NCBI GenBank assembly: GCA_023429565.1
Contig: JAEZDJ010000047.1
Coordinates: 1 to 60,832, forward strand
Direction: 5' to 3'
Length of the DNA: 60,832 nt
Source of the DNA: Actinomycetes bacterium
GTDB lineage: Bacteria > Actinomycetota > Coriobacteriia > Coriobacteriales > Eggerthellaceae
Part shown: in pieces, positions 52,201 through 60,457 of the stretch
Position numbering within the stretch: the stretch's first letter is position 1
Layout: the number at the start of each line of letters is the position of its first letter
The notes under the pieces: model-generated
What the model was told of the DNA's origin: nothing
Database searches by the model: none
Seen by the model: the letters and a program-made list of their open reading frames with translations, nothing else
Program-made: the position numbers and the translations under genes

Positions 52201-53145
52201 ATGGCCTTCAACCATAGGCATCTTATTGACATCACAGAGTATTCCGCCGACGACATCATGACCATCCTCGAGACGGCCGTGCGCTTCAAGGAAGTCAATG
52301 AGCGCCGCATCAAGCAGGTTCCCACGCTCAAGGGCACGACGATCGTCAACATGTTCAACGAGCCCTCAACGCGCACGCGTTCTTCGTTTGAGATAGCAGA
52401 GAAGCGGCTTTCTGCCAACAGTCTGAACTTCGGGGGAAGCTCCACCTCGACCGTGAAGGGAGAAAGCCTTGTCGACACGGTTGACACGCTCTGTTCCTAC
52501 AAGATCGACATGATCATCGTGCGGGACAAGCATGCCGGCGTGCCCCGTAAGATTGCCGATGTTTCCGGCGCCCATGTCATCGACGCCGGCGATGGAAAGC
52601 ATCAGCATCCAACCCAGGCCCTGCTCGACCTTTATTCGATCTGGGAGCGAAAGGGTGACTTGGCCGGGCTCAAGGTTGGGGTTGTGGGGGATATCGGCCA
52701 CTCTCGCGTGTGTGGTTCCCTTATCCCGGCGCTGAAGATCATGGGCTGCGACGTCACCGTCGTCGCTCCGCCGACGCTCATGCCAGCCCGCCCCGACATT
52801 CTCGGCGCCGACCGGGTGACAAGCAATCTTGACGAGGCGCTTCCGGATCTTGATGTCGTCTACATGCTGCGCATCCAGCGCGAACGCCTTGAAGGGGCTC
52901 CCTATCCAAGCCTCCGCGAATACAACATGCTCTACGGGCTCACCCGCGAACGCGAACACCTCATGAAGGACGATGCGCTCATATGTCATCCTGGCCCCAT
53001 CAACCGCGGCGTCGAGCTTGACAGCTACATGGCCGACCATCCAGGACGCTCGATCATTCTCGACCAAGTCTACGCCGGCGTTCTCACCCGTATGGCTGCC
53101 CTATACCTGCTGCTTGGAGGGAGCGAAGATGGCCTTGTTGCTTAA
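52201..53145 (+). CDS. pyrB: Aspartate carbamoyltransferase catalytic subunit
   Basis: A 314-residue enzyme that condenses carbamoyl phosphate with aspartate in pyrimidine synthesis. STRTRSSFE (carbamoyl-phosphate site), GKHQHPTQALLDLY and a C-terminal CHPGPINRG are diagnostic. No pyrI regulatory subunit follows, as usual in Gram-positives. It overlaps pyrC by 17 bp. Confidence 0.96.
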   Translation: MAFNHRHLIDITEYSADDIMTILETAVRFKEVNERRIKQVPTLKGTTIVNMFNEPSTRTRSSFEIAEKRLSANSLNFGGSSTSTVKGESLVDTVDTLCSYKIDMIIVRDKHAGVPRKIADVSGAHVIDAGDGKHQHPTQALLDLYSIWERKGDLAGLKVGVVGDIGHSRVCGSLIPALKIMGCDVTVVAPPTLMPARPDILGADRVTSNLDEALPDLDVVYMLRIQRERLEGAPYPSLREYNMLYGLTREREHLMKDDALICHPGPINRGVELDSYMADHPGRSIILDQVYAGVLTRMAALYLLLGGSEDGLVA

Positions 53146-54421
53146 GAACGCCCACGTTATCGATCCGCAAGTCGGTTTGAACGAAACGACTGACATTCTT
53201 GTGAGGGATGGCCGCATTGTCGAGATCGGCCGGAACCTCACCATGGAAAAGGGCATCGAACGCGACTTGTCGGGAAAGGTGGTCGTGCCGGGGCTCGTGG
53301 ATATTCATGTGCACCTGCGCGAACCGGGACAGGAGCAGAAAGAGGACCTGGCTTCAGGAACGCGAGCCGCCGCTCACGGCGGTTTCACGGCAGTGTGTTG
53401 CATGCCAAACACGACTCCCGTCATCGACAATGCACTGGGAGTCGAGTATGTTCAGGCACGTGCAAAGGCGGTTGGCAAGTGCCGCGTGCATGTGGCAGGC
53501 TCATGCAGCCAAGGGCTCAAAGGGGAGACGCTCTCCGAGATGGGGGACATGGTGGCCCACGGTGCTGCCGCCTTCACCGACGACGGGCGCGGTGTCCAGG
53601 GAGCAGGCATGATGCGTCGGGTGATGGACTATGCCTCGCAGTTTGACCGCGTGGTCATGAGCCATTGCCAGGACGAAGACCTTGTCGGCGAAGGCCAGGT
53701 GAACGAAGGGGTCGCTTCCACACGGCTTGGAATGCTCGGCTGGCCCGCTGCAGGCGAGGAGTTGCAGATTGCCCGCGACATCGCCCTGAGCCGCCTCACG
53801 GGCTGCCCGCTGCACGTCCAGCACCTCACCACTGCGCGCGGCTTGGATCTCGTGCGTGCCGCAAAGGCCGAGGGTCTTGCCGTCACCTGCGAAGTCACTC
53901 CCCATCACCTGTTCCTCACGGAGGACGCCATCGGAGATGACTACAACACGAATCTCAAAGTGAATCCACCGCTGCGCACCGCCGAAGACGCCGCAGCCCT
54001 CATCGAGGGGATTGTCGATGGCACGGTCGACGCGATCGTCACCGACCATGCTCCCCATATCGATTTCGAGAAGGATCGCGAGTTTGAGCTGGCACCCTTT
54101 GGCATGATTGGTCTTGAGACCTCCCTTGCGCTGGTCATCACCAATCTGGTAAAGCCTGGCATCATAAGTTGGGAGCGCGCCGTCGAGCTCATGGGAGTGA
54201 ATCCGCGTGCCATCCTGCGTGTGGAGCGTGTGGCGGTCGAGCCCGGCGCAGTCGCCGACCTCACGGTCATCGATCCTGAGGTCGCTTGGACGGTCGATGC
54301 CGACGAGTTCCTGTCGAAGGCCTCGAACTCAGGCTTCATCGGCTTTGAGCTCACCGGCCGCGCCACCGATGTCTACGTTGGAGGCTACGCCACCATGGAA
54401 GACGGTGCCATCGTCGAATAG
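53129..54421 (+). CDS. pyrC: Dihydroorotase (class I, PyrC)
   Basis: A 430-residue amidohydrolase forming dihydroorotate. Metal ligands are in DIHVHLREPGQEQKED (HxH), MSHCQDED, VQHLTTARG and a catalytic Asp in IVTDHAPH. ATG 53129 begins MALLLKNAHVID, typical for PyrC, inside the end of pyrB. No pyrK, pyrD, pyrF or pyrE follows; a hairpin and about 0.6 kb of non-coding DNA do. Confidence 0.96.
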   Translation: MALLLKNAHVIDPQVGLNETTDILVRDGRIVEIGRNLTMEKGIERDLSGKVVVPGLVDIHVHLREPGQEQKEDLASGTRAAAHGGFTAVCCMPNTTPVIDNALGVEYVQARAKAVGKCRVHVAGSCSQGLKGETLSEMGDMVAHGAAAFTDDGRGVQGAGMMRRVMDYASQFDRVVMSHCQDEDLVGEGQVNEGVASTRLGMLGWPAAGEELQIARDIALSRLTGCPLHVQHLTTARGLDLVRAAKAEGLAVTCEVTPHHLFLTEDAIGDDYNTNLKVNPPLRTAEDAAALIEGIVDGTVDAIVTDHAPHIDFEKDREFELAPFGMIGLETSLALVITNLVKPGIISWERAVELMGVNPRAILRVERVAVEPGAVADLTVIDPEVAWTVDADEFLSKASNSGFIGFELTGRATDVYVGGYATMEDGAIVE

Positions 54422-54471
54422 GGTGGGCGGCGCGTGTTTCGCTTGCGCTTTGCTTTGCGCGAATGCTTTTT

Positions 54472-54501
54472 CATGAGGCCGGACGAATGTCCGGCCTCAT
54501 G
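54472..54501 (+). terminator. Hairpin after pyrC
   Basis: CATGAGGCCGGAC (54472-54484) and GTCCGGCCTCATG (54489-54501) form a perfect 13-bp stem with a GAAT tetraloop, about 50 bp after the pyrC stop. The downstream tail is TGCTCTCC, so it lacks a U-run but probably ends or protects the pyr transcript. Confidence 0.65.
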
Positions 54502-55096
54502 TGCTCTCCTCCCATGGAGCAGCCCATGCGGGAACAAAGCCCTTGTTCCCCGTACCACACCTGCAAGATCCTCTCAGCTGAGGGCGCCTCGGGAGATCTC
54601 GTGCCAGTATTCGGCTTCTTCACCACTGGTGACATCGCGGTTCCGTCCGTCCGGGTTCGTATAGGTTCCCTGACGGGAATCCGCTGCCATGTTCGAGCGC
54701 GTGATCGGGCGCCATTCAGCTGTCGAATGCAAATTTGCTTTCTGGTTCGTGTATGCGATCGGGCAGCGCTCCGCCGTCGGGCTTGGATTGGCCCTCGAAT
54801 CACGATGTGCCGTCGAACTCGGATTCATCATCGGATCCAAACGTGTCGCATGATCCCGATGGGTCCTCGCACCGGCTGCGCCATCGAACTTTCGATCAGC
54901 GGTGTCGCCGGGTTGTTGGCTGGAACCGTACGTGGCCCGTTCCCTGAAGCTCACGGGGACGTGGCGAACCGATGGCGAGGAGCAAGGCATGGACCCTTAA
55001 GTGGATTGGGTGCTTCGAAGCTGGCGTTTTGACACATGTCGGGACCGACCGTTTGAAAGATGACGGATTTCGGTTTGATCTCCTCTCCTGCTCATT
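54502..55096. other. Intergenic region of about 0.6 kb before the arsM-like operon
   Basis: Long frames here on both strands lack ribosome sites. A 54-codon plus-strand frame at 54689-54853 has short repeated SAVE/SAVG/CAVE steps and hydrophobic stretches. I regard it as unproven and have not called it. The DNA shows degenerate GAATC/GCCGTCGAA-like periodicity. No RNA gene was recognised. Confidence 0.5.
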
Positions 55097-55131
55097 GTCA
55101 TATAATGGATGAAGTCATATACTGTCATATG
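55097..55131 (+). promoter_or_regulatory. Direct-repeat operator/promoter of the arsM-like operon
   Basis: GTCATATAATG (55097-55107), GTCATATACTG (55114-55124) and GTCATATG (55124-55131) are three near-identical direct repeats overlapping a perfect -10 TATAAT (55101-55106). The gene start is 55163. A regulator that binds direct rather than inverted repeats is suggested. No regulator gene lies adjacent. Confidence 0.55.
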
Positions 55132-55162
55132 TCTAGCAAAGCGAATGACCAAAGGGGAGATC

Positions 55163-56224
55163 ATGGTTGACGTGGAGGCATATTACCAAGCGCTGTTCGA
55201 TGCCCAAGATGCGGACCCGCAGAGCACCGCGCGCACGCGCGATGCAGACGGCGCCATTCCTGGCGAGGCCCGTGAAAAACTGTTCAACGTTTCCGCAGAA
55301 ATCAAGAATAAGTTCCATGAGTTCGGATCGCCCCTTCCGCCGCTTTTGGAGGGTTGCACCGTACTTGATCTCGGATGCGGCTCTGGACGTGACACCTATC
55401 TTGCCGCACAACTTGTCGGTGCAACGGGCAGGGTCATTGGCATCGAGCCGAACCCAGATCGGTTGGCTGTGGCTCGCAAATACCTTGATAAAGAGATGAG
55501 GCAGTTCGATTATCCCACGTCAAATGTTGAATTTCATCATGGCTATCCCGAAGACCTGTCCGCCGTCGCCACTGGTTCGGTGGATGTGGCCATATCCAAT
55601 TGCGTGCTCAACATGTCTCCCGACAAACAGAAGGTCCTGTCTGAGGTCAGACGCGTGCTGAAAGAGGGCGGCGAGTTCTATTTCACCGACGTTTACGCTG
55701 ACCGGCGCATTCCCGAGGTACTTTCGACGGATTTGAACTGGGTGGCGAAACGTCTGGGAGGTGCGCTGTACATCGAGGATTTCCGTCGGTTGGCCCAAGC
55801 TGCCGGATTCAAGGATCCCCGTTATCTCATCACGTTCAAGACGCCGATGACCGAGGAAGAATCCGAGGCATTCGGCGATGTGTCTTTCGCCACCGTTACG
55901 AGCCGGCTGGTGAACACGCCCCTGACTGAAGATATCTGCGAATCGTATGGCGAGACCGTCGTCTATTCCGGGACGCTGCCCGACTATCCTGACTATTTCC
56001 TGTTTGACAAAGACATCCGGTTTCCCGCCGGCAAAGAATGTCAGGTGTGCGGCAACGTGACGGGCACCGTGGGCGGCACCCGCTACCGCGACGTCTTTGA
56101 AGTCAAAATCGACCGCAGCCATCATTTGGGCGATACGCATGGTGACAAGATCATCAAGACGGCACCTGAATACGAGGGTGTGGTCGACGAGGACGATCAG
56201 CCTGTCATGGTGAGCTGTTGCTAG
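55163..56224 (+). CDS. ArsM-like SAM-dependent methyltransferase lacking two canonical Cys
   Basis: A 353-residue protein with a SAM-binding Rossmann domain (LDLGCGSGRDTYLAA) and the C-terminal ArsM-type extension (YSGTLPDYPDYFLFDKDIRF..). Of the three As(III)-ligating Cys of ArsM, only the SNCVLNMSP one (Cys147) is kept. The HEFGSPLP and AKRLGGALY segments lack the other two. Instead it has CxxC at 293-296 and ends SCC. It may accept a different arsenical or another element (Se, Te), or have lost activity. AAAGGGGAGATC precedes the ATG at 55163. It heads the operon. Confidence 0.82.
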   Translation: MVDVEAYYQALFDAQDADPQSTARTRDADGAIPGEAREKLFNVSAEIKNKFHEFGSPLPPLLEGCTVLDLGCGSGRDTYLAAQLVGATGRVIGIEPNPDRLAVARKYLDKEMRQFDYPTSNVEFHHGYPEDLSAVATGSVDVAISNCVLNMSPDKQKVLSEVRRVLKEGGEFYFTDVYADRRIPEVLSTDLNWVAKRLGGALYIEDFRRLAQAAGFKDPRYLITFKTPMTEEESEAFGDVSFATVTSRLVNTPLTEDICESYGETVVYSGTLPDYPDYFLFDKDIRFPAGKECQVCGNVTGTVGGTRYRDVFEVKIDRSHHLGDTHGDKIIKTAPEYEGVVDEDDQPVMVSCC

Positions 56225-56285
56225 GTTGGGTTCCAGATTGGGAGCGGAATCGCCTGAGTTTCGCTTTTTCCCGAAAGGTGATGTG

Positions 56286-57374
56286 ATGGAAAAAATACGC
56301 TTCATGGTGGTTAGCGGTTTTTTGGGGGCAGGCAAGACCACGACCATGATCGCCCTGGCCGAGCACCTGGGTAAAACCCATGGGGAGACCGCTATCATAG
56401 CGAATGACTTGGGCGCTCACTTGGTCGACACTAACCTCACGCAGACGTCTGGATGCACGGTGGCGGAAATCTCATCGGGCTGCATATGCTATCAGATGGA
56501 CAACACTATCGACCAGATTCGTCGCCTGCGTGACAAGGGGGGTGCGAAGTTCGTCATGTCAGACATCCCCGGATGTGGAGTCGGCGCCCTCGACCATGTG
56601 TATCATCGTCTGGCCAAGGACTGTGCTGATGAGTTTGATCTGGCGCCTTTCACGGTAGTGGTCGACCCTGAGCGTCTGCGCATGATCATGCCCGAGCGTG
56701 CCGACATAAACCTTCCCGAAGAGCTGGTGTATCTTCTGAAGCTCCAGCTGGAAGAAGCCGACTTGGTGGTGCTCAACAAGATTGACCTTTTGGACCAGGC
56801 CGAAATTGACCGCTGCAGGGGTTTTCTCGAAACCGCCTGCCCCGACATTCCTGTCATTGGCATATCGGCTCTGAAGAAGACCAACATCGCAGAACTGGCA
56901 TCGTTTGTCACCTCCCATCAGACGGCTCTCAAAAACTTCTCCGTGAGGAACAACAGGGAATTTGAGGATGCGGAAGCAAAGCTCACCTGGTACAATCGCC
57001 GCCTGTATCTCAAGACGAGAGAGGGCGGAAAAATCGACTGCAACGCAGTTGTCGACGACTTGATCGAAGGTGTGCGCATGGGGCTCATCGAGCGCAAGCG
57101 CAACGTGCCCCACCTCAAGACGTTTGCGACTTCGGGCAATGGGGACTTCAACAAGGCTTCTCTCATTGGCGTTGACTACGATGTCGAATACGCCCAGAAA
57201 CTCTTGCGTCCCCACAAGAACCTGCGCATGATCATCAATGCGCGAGCGGTGTGCGAAGCCCGTCCGTTGGCCCGTCTGATGGACGATGTGCTGGACGAGG
57301 TATGTGATCGATACGATCTGGACTGCCAGGTGTTCTTCACGGAGTGTTTTGGCATGGCGGACGAAGGAAGATAG
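56286..57374 (+). CDS. CobW/P47K-type GTPase (metal or cobalamin chaperone-like)
   Basis: A 362-residue G3E-family P-loop GTPase. Walker A GFLGAGKTTT is at residues 11-20. The metal-like motif SSGCICYQ (about 63-70) replaces the usual GCxCC. The segment DIPGCGVG replaces ETTG, and NKID plus SALKKTN complete the nucleotide site. G3E GTPases insert Ni, Co, Zn or cobalamin into enzymes. Between two arsM-like genes it could serve a metal- or corrinoid-dependent step there, but this is inferred from position. AAAGGTGA precedes the ATG at 56286. Confidence 0.82.
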   Translation: MEKIRFMVVSGFLGAGKTTTMIALAEHLGKTHGETAIIANDLGAHLVDTNLTQTSGCTVAEISSGCICYQMDNTIDQIRRLRDKGGAKFVMSDIPGCGVGALDHVYHRLAKDCADEFDLAPFTVVVDPERLRMIMPERADINLPEELVYLLKLQLEEADLVVLNKIDLLDQAEIDRCRGFLETACPDIPVIGISALKKTNIAELASFVTSHQTALKNFSVRNNREFEDAEAKLTWYNRRLYLKTREGGKIDCNAVVDDLIEGVRMGLIERKRNVPHLKTFATSGNGDFNKASLIGVDYDVEYAQKLLRPHKNLRMIINARAVCEARPLARLMDDVLDEVCDRYDLDCQVFFTECFGMADEGR

Positions 57375-57514
57375 CACGTGCGAGACCGGAATGGGGCGGC
57401 GGTGCCCACCAAGCGAGTTCCGCACGAGCCGAAAGCCCTGAGGGGCTTTCGGCTCGTGCGGAACTGTTTGAGCGACTGGGCACCGCCGCCCCATTCCGGT
57501 TCAGAAACACGTGC
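57374..57514. repeat. Nested 140-bp palindrome between the GTPase and ArsM-ArsS genes
   Basis: The outer arms 57386-57408 and 57477-57499 are perfect 23-bp complements, and GCACGTG/CACGTGC extends them beyond short mismatched stretches. A second perfect 23-bp pair, 57416-57438 with 57443-57465, nests inside with a 4-nt loop. As RNA this forms one very long hairpin before the ArsM-ArsS start; as DNA, a cruciform. The stop of the GTPase gene touches its left end. It is unlike a simple terminator because no U-run follows. Confidence 0.9.
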
Positions 57515-57538
57515 AATCACCAAAAGAGAGAGTTTGAT

Positions 57539-59614
57539 ATGGGATTTGATGAGGGACGAGATATTCGTGAGCTGGTAAGGGAATACTATGGGGAGACGTT
57601 GCGGGGGTCGGACGATCTGAGGACCGACGCATGCTGCTGCACGACCCATACGCCGCCCAAATACGTCATCGACGTCATGAATGAAATCGATGAGGACATC
57701 ATGGCGCGCTTCTACGGATGCGGGTCGCCCATCCCTCCGGCGCTTGCAGGAGCGACGGTGCTCGACTTGGGCTGCGGAACGGGACGAGACGTCTTTGTCT
57801 GTTCGAAGCTGGTTGGCCAGGAAGGTCGCGTCATCGGCGTCGACATGACCGAACAGCAATTGAAGCTTGCGCAGCTTCACGAGGATGCTCAGATGAGGAG
57901 GTTTGGCTTCGAGAAGTCAAACGTCGAGTTTTACCAGGGCTTCATAGAGGATCTCGGGGCGCTCGGCATCGCCGACGCTTCGGTGGACGTGGTCATATCC
58001 AATTGCGTGCTCAACCTCTCGCCCTTCAAAGAACAGGTGTTCAAGGAGATATGCCGCGTGCTGAAACCCGGCGGGGAACTCTATTTTTCCGACATCTTTT
58101 CCGATCGACGCGTTCCCCCCTCTTTTTATGACGATCCCATCCTGCGAGGCGAATGTCTGTCCGGTGCCCTCTATGTCGAAGATTTCCGGCGCATTCTTGC
58201 AAAGCATGGCATTCCCTCCTTCTATGATGTGGAGATCGAGCCTGTGCATGTGGGGGATTTTCAGATAGAGACGAAACTTGGCTGCATCGGGTTCTCGTCC
58301 CACACGATTCGCGCCATCAAATGCGCTGACCTGGAAGACCGCGAAGAGAACTACGGCCAGGCGGCCACGTATCTGGGCACCATTCCCGAGAACGGCCGTT
58401 ACTTCGACTTGAACGAGGACGTGCGCTTCATCAAGGGCAAGAAGCTCGCCATCAGCGGAAACATGGCTGTCATGCTGGCATCTTCGCGCTATGGGGCCCA
58501 TTTCAAGATTGAAGGGAATCGAGAGACGCATCTTGGACCGTACGACTATCGGAAGGCGCAGGAGTCTCTTGAGCTTGCCCATGGCAGGCGCCATGTCGGC
58601 ATAGATGATCTCAGGCAGTCCTGCGAAAGGCTTGGCATCGAACCGTTTTTCGAACGGGTTCACGACAAAGCCCTTCTCCGAAGCGCACCCACGCTTTCCA
58701 CCATGCAGGTCAATGTGGGATATCGCTGCAACCTCGCCTGCAGCCATTGCTTTTTGGAATGCGGTCCGCATCGAACCGAGACCATGGATCGAGACACCAT
58801 GGAATCCGTTCTCGCAGCATTTGTGACGGGGCAGTTTGCCACCCTTGACGTGACCGGAGGCGCGCCTGAAGCCAATCCCCATCTGCCGTGGTTTCTCGAA
58901 GAGGCTTGCTCGGTTGCCGAAGAGGTCGTTGTGCGCAGCAATCTCGCCATTCTCGATCAACCGGAATGCAGCGACCTCCTTCGCACCTATGCCGCATGCG
59001 GTGTGCACGTGGTCGCCTCGCTTCCTTATTTCAACGAAAGAGGATGTGATCTTCAGCGCGGCAAGAAGACCTTTGACCGGGCCATGAAGGTGCTTCGTCA
59101 GATGAACGAGATCGGCTATGGCGTCGACCCCGCACTCAAGATCGACCTCGTCTACAATGTCTCGGGCCCGTTCCTTTCCCCCGATCAAGGAGAGCTTGAG
59201 GATTTCTATGCCTGTGAGCTCAAACGTGAGCAGGGAGTCGTGTTCGACAACCTGCTCGCTTTCAACAACTATGCGCTTGGACGTTTTGCCAATCAGCTCA
59301 AGCGCGAGGGAAAGTTCGACCAGTATCTCAACCTGCTCAGCGATAGCTACAATGGCGCCGTGGTTGCACGCATGATGTGCCGCTCGCAGGTGAATATTGA
59401 TTTTGATGGCGGTCTGTACGATTGCGAGGTGAACCATGTCCTTGGCTTGCCCCTTGCCGGCCCAAAGAACGTCCGGGATATCGTTGGGCGGCCGCTGGAG
59501 GTTCGCGACATAGCCACGAGCCCTGTGTGCTACAGTTGCGCGGCAGGGTGTGGGAGCTCGTGTGGAGGAAGCCTCATGGACAAGTATGCGCAGCCATCTT
59601 CGGCAAAAGCCTAA
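57539..59614 (+). CDS. Fused arsenite methyltransferase - arsenosugar radical SAM (ArsM-ArsS)
   Basis: A 691-residue fusion. Residues about 1-345 are ArsM: N-terminal CCC at 32-34, Cys61 in YGCGSPIP, SAM motif LDLGCGTGRDV, Cys156 in SNCVLNLSP and Cys206 in GECLSGAL, so all three As ligands are present. Residues about 380-691 are a radical SAM domain with CNLACSHC (C397, C401, C404) and a Cys-rich tail, CYSCAAGCGSSCGGS. Separate ArsM and ArsS give dimethylarsinoyl deoxyadenosine, the arsenosugar precursor; the fusion could channel the methylated arsenic. GAGAGAG precedes the ATG. No in-frame TGA is present, so it is not a selenoprotein. Confidence 0.86.
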   Translation: MGFDEGRDIRELVREYYGETLRGSDDLRTDACCCTTHTPPKYVIDVMNEIDEDIMARFYGCGSPIPPALAGATVLDLGCGTGRDVFVCSKLVGQEGRVIGVDMTEQQLKLAQLHEDAQMRRFGFEKSNVEFYQGFIEDLGALGIADASVDVVISNCVLNLSPFKEQVFKEICRVLKPGGELYFSDIFSDRRVPPSFYDDPILRGECLSGALYVEDFRRILAKHGIPSFYDVEIEPVHVGDFQIETKLGCIGFSSHTIRAIKCADLEDREENYGQAATYLGTIPENGRYFDLNEDVRFIKGKKLAISGNMAVMLASSRYGAHFKIEGNRETHLGPYDYRKAQESLELAHGRRHVGIDDLRQSCERLGIEPFFERVHDKALLRSAPTLSTMQVNVGYRCNLACSHCFLECGPHRTETMDRDTMESVLAAFVTGQFATLDVTGGAPEANPHLPWFLEEACSVAEEVVVRSNLAILDQPECSDLLRTYAACGVHVVASLPYFNERGCDLQRGKKTFDRAMKVLRQMNEIGYGVDPALKIDLVYNVSGPFLSPDQGELEDFYACELKREQGVVFDNLLAFNNYALGRFANQLKREGKFDQYLNLLSDSYNGAVVARMMCRSQVNIDFDGGLYDCEVNHVLGLPLAGPKNVRDIVGRPLEVRDIATSPVCYSCAAGCGSSCGGSLMDKYAQPSSAKA

Positions 59615-59755
59615 AAAGCATCGTGGGAACCCCTGTGCGGCAACTTGGAAGCATCGATTGTGGTGGTATCGCAAATTGGCCATCTTGATTCCCTTATACT
59701 CCGAAAACGGAACAATCATTGTCGGCAATTACGAATTCGCGAAACTGTAGGCTTG

Positions 59756-59790
59756 GGTAGGGGCGCATCAATGGCGTCCCTACCGGTTTC
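59756..59790 (+). terminator. Terminator-like hairpin after the ArsM-ArsS gene
   Basis: GGTAGGGGCGC (59756-59766) pairs with GCGTCCCTACC (59774-59784), 11 bp with one G-U, followed by GGTTTCTT. It lies 20 bp before the lipoprotein start, so it could also act as an attenuator if that gene is read from upstream (a TATACT box is at 59695-59700). Confidence 0.6.
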
Positions 59791-59809
59791 TTGAAATGGC
59801 GGAGAAAGC

Positions 59810-60457
59810 ATGCTGGAATCAAAAACCGCAAAACTGTTTCCAAAGCTGTTGGCGGTCGCGATTGCCGTTGCTGCGGTGTTTCCCCTTCCTGCCTGTTTGC
59901 TTGACGGTGAAAGAGCAGTGAATCGAGATCAGGCTGACAATGCTTCGGCGGAAGCGACCGGTAGCTCAAACACGCTGCAAGTCGGACGCCTCTCTGTCGA
60001 CTATCCCGACGAGCTCGAGGCCGGAAAGCTGCGCGACTCCCTGATGACAACTGGGACACGAACGTTCAAGAAGAAAAGCGCCGTCTTGGCGACGGGGGAT
60101 TCCTCCGTGTATTTCACGATCGACCAGTATAGCGGCGTAAGTTATGACGAGGCTTGGGAGCGCGCGTTGTCCGAGCCTGAAGGAGTTCAAGAGGCGTCGG
60201 GGGAGTTGGAGCTCGTATGGGGCGTTCCGAAAGACACGTTTGACGGCGCTGTATTCGAAGAGCCTCAGAAAATTTGCCTTAACGGAAGCGATGCATTCGT
60301 ATGCAGGCTCAAAAAGGGAACGAGCAACTCCGTCAGGTACTTCGTCCGCATAGACGAAGACTCCGTAGGCCTGGTTTCCACAGGATACACCGACGAGCAG
60401 TACGTGAATCGTTCCGATGTGTATGACGGCGTGCTGTCCAGCATCAAGGTTTCATAG
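59810..60457 (+). CDS. Putative lipoprotein of unknown function
   Basis: A 215-residue secreted protein. Residues 1-28 form a lipoprotein signal: basic start, hydrophobic core LLAVAIAVAAVF and lipobox LPAC with Cys29. The mature part starts with a charged, Asn/Ser/Ala-rich linker and then a mixed alpha/beta region, DTFDGAVFEEPQKICLN and VRYFVRIDEDSVGLVSTGYTDEQY. I do not recognise the fold. GGAGAAAGC precedes the ATG. It would be anchored on the outer face of the membrane. Link to the arsenic genes is only by proximity. Confidence 0.78.
   Translation: MLESKTAKLFPKLLAVAIAVAAVFPLPACLLDGERAVNRDQADNASAEATGSSNTLQVGRLSVDYPDELEAGKLRDSLMTTGTRTFKKKSAVLATGDSSVYFTIDQYSGVSYDEAWERALSEPEGVQEASGELELVWGVPKDTFDGAVFEEPQKICLNGSDAFVCRLKKGTSNSVRYFVRIDEDSVGLVSTGYTDEQYVNRSDVYDGVLSSIKVS

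Noticed and set aside
54463..55032. 189-residue open frame after pyrC
   Set aside because: Cys/Arg/Ile-rich random-looking translation without a ribosome site. It starts inside or next to the terminator hairpin.
59530..59575. Selenocysteine version of ArsS
   Set aside because: Some family members are annotated as (seleno)proteins, but here the Cys-rich tail is encoded by TGC/TGT with no in-frame TGA, so no Sec insertion is needed.
57917..59728. 603-residue open frame on the minus strand
   Set aside because: It is antisense to the ArsM-ArsS gene, which has clear motifs on the plus strand. The minus translation shows none.
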